A DNA stretch of 5,025 bases from Thermoleophilia bacterium. GTDB taxonomy: Bacteria > Actinomycetota > Thermoleophilia > Gaiellales > SKUG01. The stretch lies in NCBI GenBank assembly GCA_025964405.1, contig JAOPYW010000345.1, positions 1 through 5,025 on the forward strand, read 5' to 3'. The notes under the pieces were generated by a model. It made no database searches. It was not told the DNA's origin and saw nothing but the letters and a program-made list of their open reading frames with translations. Position numbers and translations under genes: made by a program. This document shows positions 1-3,605 of the stretch, piece by piece (the stretch's first letter is position 1; the number at the start of each line of letters is the position of its first letter).

Positions 1-975
1 CGTGGACGCAGCGACGGGAAGCCCGGCGGCGACGTGGGCGGCAAGCCCGGCGTGCGGCGCGGCAAGTCCGGCGGACAGCGCGGCGGCTGAGCCCTGCGAG
101 TTCCACACGAGCAGCTGGTCGTCGGCCTGCACGTGACCCCCGAACCACGCTGACGGCGCGGCGGCGGCGACTGCCACGGCGGGCGCGAGCCCGAAGCCCG
201 GAGCGGGGTGGGGCGCAGCCGGCCCGGCGTGCGGTGCTGACGGGTGCGTCTGGGGAGCGGTGAGCGGAGCCTGGCCCGGGAAGGGGTCGAGGCGACCGAC
301 GCCCGCGTTGCCGACGATCGTCGCGTAGACCGAGTCGAGCTCCTCCGAAGTCGGCGCGAAGCCGGCGGCCGGAGTGAGGTCGGGCGCCGGTGCGGCGACG
401 ACCATCTGGTGCGACACGAACTCCTGGCGCGCGGCGGGTGCGGGCGGCGCGACGTGGGTCGGCTCGCCGAGCGGGTGCGGCGTGTGCACCGTCGTCTGCG
501 CGATGTTCGGGCGCGTCGAGAGCACGGTCGTCGCCAGCGGTGCGCGGTTGGGCGCCTCGTAGCGGCGGGCGGGCTGCAGGCCGTGGAAGTCGAACTCCTC
601 GGGAGCAGCTGTCGGAGCGGGTGTGGGTGCGGCGGTCGGAGCCGGTGTGGGCGCGGCCGTCGGAGCCGGTGTGTACTGCGCGATCTGCGGCTGCGGCGTC
701 GACATGTCGAGGCCGGAAGTGAGCTGGGCGAGCATGGCGTCGACCGCGGATCCGGCGGAGACGGGTGCATCGGTCGGCGCGGGCGCCGCGACCGGAGCTG
801 CGATCCCTACCGGAGCGGCGATCTCTACCGGAGCGGCGATCGGAGCGGGAGCTGCGAACGGCGCCGCAGCGCGAGCGAAGGGCACCGGCGGGAGGGCGAG
901 CGCTGGCAGGCCACCGGAGGTGGCCGCGAACTGCTCGTCGGGAAGGGGCGTGTGCTGCTGCTGGGAGAACGTCAT
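1..975 (-). CDS. Pro/Ala-rich low-complexity protein, unknown function (C-terminus beyond window)
   Basis: I do not recognise this protein. The minus-strand frame is open from ATG at 975-973 to the left edge, giving 325 residues with no stop, so the C-terminus is missing. It starts MTFSQQQHTPLPDEQF, with no signal peptide or membrane segment visible. Composition is dominated by Pro, Ala, Thr and Val, with few charged residues, so most of it is probably disordered. Three repeat blocks lie at residues 46-63 (IAAPVx, three copies), 102-125 (TPAPTAAP, three perfect copies) and about 302-323 (AGLAAPH-like). Less repetitive patches are near residues 126-142 (EEFDFHGLQPARRYEAP), 208-232 and 275-294 (contains WFGGHVQADDQLLVWNS). 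Support for this frame: GC-rich third positions, sensible composition against Arg-rich opposite frames, and an AAAGG ribosome site 10 nt upstream. It diverges from the DAHP synthase gene. A globular domain may follow beyond the edge; function cannot be inferred. Confidence 0.75.
   Translation of the reverse strand, partial: MTFSQQQHTPLPDEQFAATSGGLPALALPPVPFARAAAPFAAPAPIAAPVEIAAPVGIAAPVAAPAPTDAPVSAGSAVDAMLAQLTSGLDMSTPQPQIAQYTPAPTAAPTPAPTAAPTPAPTAAPEEFDFHGLQPARRYEAPNRAPLATTVLSTRPNIAQTTVHTPHPLGEPTHVAPPAPAARQEFVSHQMVVAAPAPDLTPAAGFAPTSEELDSVYATIVGNAGVGRLDPFPGQAPLTAPQTHPSAPHAGPAAPHPAPGFGLAPAVAVAAAAPSAWFGGHVQADDQLLVWNSQGSAAALSAGLAAPHAGLAAHVAAGLPVAAST
7..72 (-). repeat. 21-bp-type imperfect tandem repeat inside the Pro/Ala-rich gene
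   Basis: Three imperfect copies encode AGLAAPH, AGLAAHV(A) and AGLPVAA near residues 302-323. On the plus strand the core GGCAAGCCCGGCG recurs at about 16, 40 and 61. One extra codon separates two copies, so the frame is kept. Confidence 0.6.
601..672 (-). repeat. 24-bp tandem repeat, 3 copies, inside the Pro/Ala-rich gene
   Basis: Units 601-624, 625-648 and 649-672 share the core GTCGGAGCSGGTGT. All three encode the same octapeptide TPAPTAAP (residues 102-125) although the DNA differs at several bases, mostly at synonymous positions. That pattern suggests either selection on the peptide or an old expansion. Confidence 0.85.
787..840 (-). repeat. 18-bp tandem repeat, 3 copies, inside the Pro/Ala-rich gene
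   Basis: Three 18-bp units encode the hexapeptides IAAPVE, IAAPVG and IAAPVA (residues 46-63). On the plus strand the core TACCGGAGCGGCGATC recurs with few changes. The variable sixth residue is the only amino-acid difference. Confidence 0.85.
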
Positions 976-985
976 GGGAGGAACG

Positions 986-990
986 CCTTT
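986..990 (-). promoter_or_regulatory. Ribosome binding site of the minus-strand gene
   Basis: Read on the minus strand this is AAAGG, 10 nt before the ATG at 975. It is the only clear Shine-Dalgarno-like site in the window and supports that start codon. Confidence 0.5.
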
Positions 991-1027
991 GGGCTGGGAA
1001 CCCGTAGAAAGGGATTGCGTCCCGTCC

Positions 1028-1056
1028 AACATGCACCGGGTTCGCGTTCTTGTAAA
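1028..1056 (-). promoter_or_regulatory. Candidate promoter for the minus-strand Pro/Ala-rich gene
   Basis: On the minus strand TTTACA (1056-1051, five of six to the TTGACA consensus) is followed after exactly 17 nt by CATGTT (1033-1028, three of six to TATAAT). Transcription would begin near 1021, leaving a leader of about 45 nt. A rival reading is TTGGAC followed after 17 nt by TACGGG, closer to the gene. Both are weak pattern matches. Confidence 0.3.
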
Positions 1057-1089
1057 GCCCCCAACATGGTCTGATTTCGTGCCCGCAGG

Positions 1090-1095
1090 TACAGT
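1090..1095 (+). promoter_or_regulatory. TANNNT -10 box for a leaderless DAHP synthase transcript
   Basis: TACAGT lies exactly 7 nt before GTG at 1103, so the likely first transcribed base is the G of the start codon. No good -35 hexamer is visible. Leaderless GTG/ATG transcripts with a TANNNT box are common in actinobacteria, and no Shine-Dalgarno site is well placed for any alternative start. This box is the main reason for choosing 1103 over GTG 1079 or ATG 1031. Confidence 0.45.
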
Positions 1096-1102
1096 TCCTC
1101 GC

Positions 1103-1945
1103 GTGAAGCCCCTCGCGCACCGACCCGGATACCGCCACCAGTTCTCGATCGGCGCGAACGACCTCGCGATCGGCGACGGAGCCTTCCTCGTGATCGCCGG
1201 ACCATGCTCGGTCGAGAATGCCGGCTTCGTCGACATCGCCGCCGCCGTCGCCGACGCCGGCGCGAGCATGCTGCGCGGCGGCGCGTGGAAGCCGCGCACC
1301 TCGCCGAACTCGTTCCAGGGCCTCGGTGCCGACGCCCTCGAGATCCTCGTCGCCGCGCGCACGCGCACGGAGCTGCCCTTCGTCACCGAGGTGCTCGACC
1401 CCCGCCACGTCGCCGAGGCGGCCGCCGTCGCCGACGTGCTGCAGGTCGGTGCGCGCAACATGGCGAACGCCGTGCTGCTGCGTGAAGTGGGACGCAATGG
1501 CGTGCCCGTGCTGCTCAAGCGCGGGTTCGGATCGACGGTCGACGAGCTCGTGCGCGCCGCCGAATACCTGCTCGCCGAGGGCACCGAGGATGTCATCCTC
1601 GTGGAGCGCGGCATCCGCACCTTCGAGGATTCGACCCGCTTCACGCTCGACATCTCCGCCGTGCCGGTGCTGCGCTCCCGCACCCATCTGCCGATCATCG
1701 TCGACCCCTCGCACGCGGCGGGCCACGCCGCCTTCGTGAGCGACCTCGCGCGCGCGGCCGCCGCGGTCGGAGCCGACGGCATCATGGTCGAGGTGCACGA
1801 CGACCCGGCGAGCGCCATATCCGACGCTGAGCAGACGCTCGACGTGCCCGCCTTCCGGGCACTCGTGGAATCGCTCGACCCGATCCTCGCGGCCGTCGGC
1901 AAGCGTCGCAGCGTCGCCGGAGCGACGGCCGGCACCGGCGCCTGA
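1103..1945 (+). CDS. aroF: 3-deoxy-7-phosphoheptulonate (DAHP) synthase, class I-beta
   Basis: Condenses phosphoenolpyruvate and erythrose 4-phosphate to DAHP, the first step of the shikimate pathway, in the cytoplasm; metal dependent. From GTG 1103 it has 280 residues. Family blocks appear in order: GPCSVEN (33-39), GGAWKPRTSPNSFQGLG (59-75), TEVLDP (95-100), QVGARNM (114-120), LLKRG (137-141), ERGIRTFE (168-175), TLDISAVP (181-188), IIVDPSHAAGH (198-208) and GADGIMVEVHDDP (223-235). By family knowledge the metal ligands should be C35, H204, E230 and D241; all are present. Only the catalytic barrel is here: there is no N-terminal ferredoxin-like (ACT-type) or chorismate mutase domain, which in relatives gives feedback control. 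Starts at GTG 1079 or ATG 1031 are possible, but the added residues resemble nothing in the family. The symbol aroF is customary for this class; others use aroA or aroG. Confidence 0.95.
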   Translation: MKPLAHRPGYRHQFSIGANDLAIGDGAFLVIAGPCSVENAGFVDIAAAVADAGASMLRGGAWKPRTSPNSFQGLGADALEILVAARTRTELPFVTEVLDPRHVAEAAAVADVLQVGARNMANAVLLREVGRNGVPVLLKRGFGSTVDELVRAAEYLLAEGTEDVILVERGIRTFEDSTRFTLDISAVPVLRSRTHLPIIVDPSHAAGHAAFVSDLARAAAAVGADGIMVEVHDDPASAISDAEQTLDVPAFRALVESLDPILAAVGKRRSVAGATAGTGA

Positions 1946-1964
1946 TCACACGCTCGCGTGATCA
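1943..1964 (+). terminator. Inverted repeat at the DAHP synthase stop codon, possible weak terminator
   Basis: TGATCAC (1943-1949) and GTGATCA (1958-1964) are perfect 7-bp inverted arms around an 8-nt loop. The left arm contains the TGA stop. No U-tract follows, and a terminating ribosome would cover the left arm, so function as an intrinsic terminator is doubtful. A protein-binding palindrome is an alternative. Confidence 0.3.
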
Positions 1965-1970
1965 CGCGTC

Positions 1971-2015
1971 GCGCCCGGCGCGCCCGCCGCGCCCGGCGCG
2001 CCCGGCGCGCCACCA
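1971..2015. repeat. 9-bp GC-rich tandem repeat (GCGCCCGGC), about 4.5 copies
   Basis: Units at 1971-1979, 1980-1988 (one change), 1989-1997 and 1998-2006 are followed by a half-matching unit at 2007-2015. Junctions create the 8-bp palindrome GGCGCGCC three times (1977, 1995, 2004). Read on the minus strand it spells Gly-Ala-Pro triplets, but no gene supports that reading. Confidence 0.8.
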
Positions 2016-2019
2016 ACAC

Positions 2020-2045
2020 GATTGGGATTGGACCTCGCATACCGA
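2020..2045. repeat. 26-bp direct repeat, copy A
   Basis: Starts GATTGGGATTGG and contains ACCTCGCATACCGA. It matches copy B (2102-2127) at 25 of 26 positions. Ten bases after each copy CCATGT is shared again (2055-2060 and 2137-2142), so the repeated element may be longer with a diverged middle. Confidence 0.85.
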
Positions 2046-2065
2046 CGTCCAGCCCCATGTCGGTC

Positions 2066-2096
2066 GTGCCAGGCCCGGCGTGGCCAAGAGTGGCAC
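2066..2096. other. Hairpin between the two 26-bp direct repeats
   Basis: Outer arms GTGCCA (2066-2071) and TGGCAC (2091-2096) pair perfectly; inner GGCC (2072-2075) and GGCC (2082-2085) extend the stem, with AAGAG as a one-sided bulge. No U-tract follows, so it is not a classical terminator. It sits nearly centrally between the direct repeats. Confidence 0.5.
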
Positions 2097-2101
2097 AGCA
2101 A

Positions 2102-2127
2102 GATGGGGATTGGACCTCGCATACCGA
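2102..2127. repeat. 26-bp direct repeat, copy B
   Basis: Same as copy A except for one base at the fourth position (G instead of T). Start-to-start distance is 82 bp. Both copies have the same orientation. Confidence 0.85.
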
Positions 2128-2151
2128 TGACAATCACCATGTGAACGCGAG

Positions 2152-2239
2152 GGCGGCTCGGAGAAGGCGGCTCGGAGAAGGCGGCGCGGTGAACGGCGGC
2201 CCGGTGAACTGCGGGCGTGGGTGAACTGCGGCTCGGTGG
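2152..2239. repeat. Degenerate 14-17 bp tandem array upstream of aroA, about six units
   Basis: Units begin at 2152, 2166, 2180, 2195, 2210 and 2227. The first two are identical (GGCGGCTCGGAGAA). Units 3-5 end in GGTGAAC with small length changes, and the last is partial. An isolated GTGAAC also occurs at 2141-2146. The array ends about 30 bp before the aroA promoter box, where it could be a row of protein sites or simply expanded repeat DNA. Confidence 0.65.
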
Positions 2240-2267
2240 TGCAGGCACTCGGGTTCCGTGGGTGCGG

Positions 2268-2273
2268 TAGGCT
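2268..2273 (+). promoter_or_regulatory. TANNNT -10 box for aroA
   Basis: TAGGCT lies 9 nt before the aroA ATG. No Shine-Dalgarno sequence is seen between it and the start, which favours a leaderless or nearly leaderless mRNA. No clear -35 element is visible at the expected distance. The same arrangement precedes the DAHP synthase gene. Confidence 0.4.
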
Positions 2274-2282
2274 TGCCCGCTG

Positions 2283-3605
2283 ATGACCACGGTTCACGTC
2301 GCCCCAGCCAACTCCGTCCAGGGAGCCCTCCACCTCCCCGGTGACAAGAGCATGTCGCACCGCGCGCTGCTCCTCGCGCTCGTCTCGACGCGCCCCGTGC
2401 GCATCGAGAACCTGGCGCTGGGTGAAGACGTCGCCGCGACGCTCGCCGCCGTGGAGCAGCTCGGCGCGACGGTCGTGCGCGACCCCGAGAATCCCACCAT
2501 CGTCACGGTGACCGGTGTCGGCCTGCGTGGCATCCAGCCCCCGGCCGACGGCGCGCCGATCGACTGCCGTAACGCGGGCACGCTCGCGCGTCTGCTCACG
2601 GGACTGCTCGTGGGCCAGCCGGCCGGTCGCGAGTTCACGCTCGTGGGCGACGATTCGCTCTCGTCACGCCCGATGGCACGCATCGCCGACCCCCTGAAGG
2701 CGCTCGGCGCGAAGATCGAGACCACGAGCCGCGGCACGCTCCCCCTGAAGGTGACCAGCGTCGGTGAGCTCACCGCGACCGTGCCGTTCGAGCTCGAGGT
2801 CGCGAGCGCGCAGGTGCAGAGCGCGATCCTGCTGGCGGGCATGTTCGCCAACGGCCGCACGACGGTCGTCGAACCCGCCGTGCTGCGCGACCACACCGAG
2901 CGCATGCTCAAGCGCTGCGGCGTGAAGGTGCACCGCCGCGGCCTCAAGGTGTCGGTCGAGCCCGTGACCGGCACGTTCGAGCTGCCCGACACGTTCATCC
3001 CAGCCGACCCGTCGGCTGCCGCCGCGTTCGTGACCGCGGCCACCGTGCTGCATGGTTCGCTGCTGCGCCTGCCGGGCGTGCTCGAGCAGCCCGGGCGACG
3101 CGGGTTCGTCGACATCCTCGAGCAGATGGGCGCGCACATCGCCGTGTCGAATCGCGCGGTGGTGAGTGGGGAGCCGGTCGCCGACCTCGAGGTCAAGCAC
3201 GCCACCGTGAGCCGAACGTTCATCGAGGTCGAGGATGTCGCGCGCATGATCGACGAGCTGCCGCTGCTCGCACTCGTGGGGCACTTCCGGCGCGGTGAGT
3301 TCGTCGTGCGCGGGGCGGAGGAGCTGCGCGCGAAGGAGTCGAACCGCATCGACGACCTCGAGCTCGCCTTCCGCAAGATGGGCGTGAGCTTCCAGGGCCT
3401 CAAGGATGGCTACATCGTGCGCGGCTCGAGCGTGCGCCCCGACGGCGGGCGCATGGATGCCGCGGGCGACCACCGCCTCGCGATGCTCGGCGGCATCGTC
3501 GGGCTCGTGTCGCGCCAGGGCGTGACGATCGACAACGCCGAGTGCGTGGATGTCAGTTTCCCCGGGTTCTTCGACGTGCTCGACGCGATCGCGGTGCGTG
3601 CGTAG
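2283..3605 (+). CDS. aroA: 3-phosphoshikimate 1-carboxyvinyltransferase (EPSP synthase)
   Basis: Transfers the enolpyruvyl group of PEP to shikimate 3-phosphate, the sixth shikimate-pathway step and the target of glyphosate; cytoplasmic. The 440-residue length is normal. Motifs in order: PGDKSMSHR (19-27; K22, S23 and R27 bind substrate in the family), NAGT (97-100), SLSSRPM (125-131), ASAQ (174-177), RDHTERML (202-209), MIDELPLLA (322-330; D324 is the expected catalytic acid), LRAKESNRI (348-356; K351, R355) and GDHRLAM (395-401; R398). All expected active-site residues are found. Oddities are R96 where most homologues have Gly just before NAGT, and SAQVQ where SAQVK is commoner. The ATG at 2283 places the PGDKS motif at the usual distance from the N-terminus. 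The TAG stop overlaps the next gene's GTG by one base, implying co-transcription and coupling. Confidence 0.97.
   Translation: MTTVHVAPANSVQGALHLPGDKSMSHRALLLALVSTRPVRIENLALGEDVAATLAAVEQLGATVVRDPENPTIVTVTGVGLRGIQPPADGAPIDCRNAGTLARLLTGLLVGQPAGREFTLVGDDSLSSRPMARIADPLKALGAKIETTSRGTLPLKVTSVGELTATVPFELEVASAQVQSAILLAGMFANGRTTVVEPAVLRDHTERMLKRCGVKVHRRGLKVSVEPVTGTFELPDTFIPADPSAAAAFVTAATVLHGSLLRLPGVLEQPGRRGFVDILEQMGAHIAVSNRAVVSGEPVADLEVKHATVSRTFIEVEDVARMIDELPLLALVGHFRRGEFVVRGAEELRAKESNRIDDLELAFRKMGVSFQGLKDGYIVRGSSVRPDGGRMDAAGDHRLAMLGGIVGLVSRQGVTIDNAECVDVSFPGFFDVLDAIAVRA

Larger units (their letters stand above)
1946..2282. other. 337-bp gene-free, repeat-rich spacer between DAHP synthase and aroA
   Basis: I see no convincing gene here on either strand; the open frames are Arg-rich or collagen-like by-products of GC repeats. 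The region holds, in order: the right part of the stop-codon inverted repeat, a 9-bp tandem array, a 26-bp direct repeat pair with a hairpin between, a degenerate 14-17 bp tandem array, and the aroA promoter box. A spacer this long between same-strand genes of one pathway means they are probably not one simple operon. Confidence 0.7.

Noticed and set aside
244..1074. Plus-strand Arg/Gly-rich open frame opposite the Pro/Ala-rich gene
   Set aside because: Composition is typical of an antisense GC-rich shadow. The minus-strand frame has better codon use and a ribosome site.
623..1102. Plus-strand extension of the DAHP synthase frame upstream to ATG 623
   Set aside because: The added residues are Gly/Ala repeats mirrored from the minus-strand gene's tandem arrays and have no family resemblance. 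A leaderless-type box points to GTG 1103.
1031..1102. ATG 1031 or GTG 1079 as DAHP synthase start
   Set aside because: Both are in frame, but neither has a Shine-Dalgarno site or TANNNT box at a suitable distance, and the added residues are not family-like. Kept only as alternatives.
2066..2096. Intrinsic terminator of the DAHP synthase transcript
   Set aside because: The stem is bulged and no U-tract follows; listed only as a hairpin.
2020..2127. Two-repeat CRISPR
   Set aside because: Only two repeats, a 56-bp interval holding a hairpin, partial repeat homology continuing into the interval, and no cas genes. A dispersed repeat or operator fits better.
2020..2127. Insertion-sequence remnant or miniature transposon
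   Set aside because: The repeats are direct rather than inverted, no transposase fragment is seen, and no target-site duplication could be recognised.
1946..2290. Minus-strand frame with a collagen-like Gly-Ala-Pro stretch
   Set aside because: The Gly-Ala-Pro run is a reading of the 9-bp noncoding tandem array. The two direct-repeat copies fall in different frames, and the rest has no coding bias.
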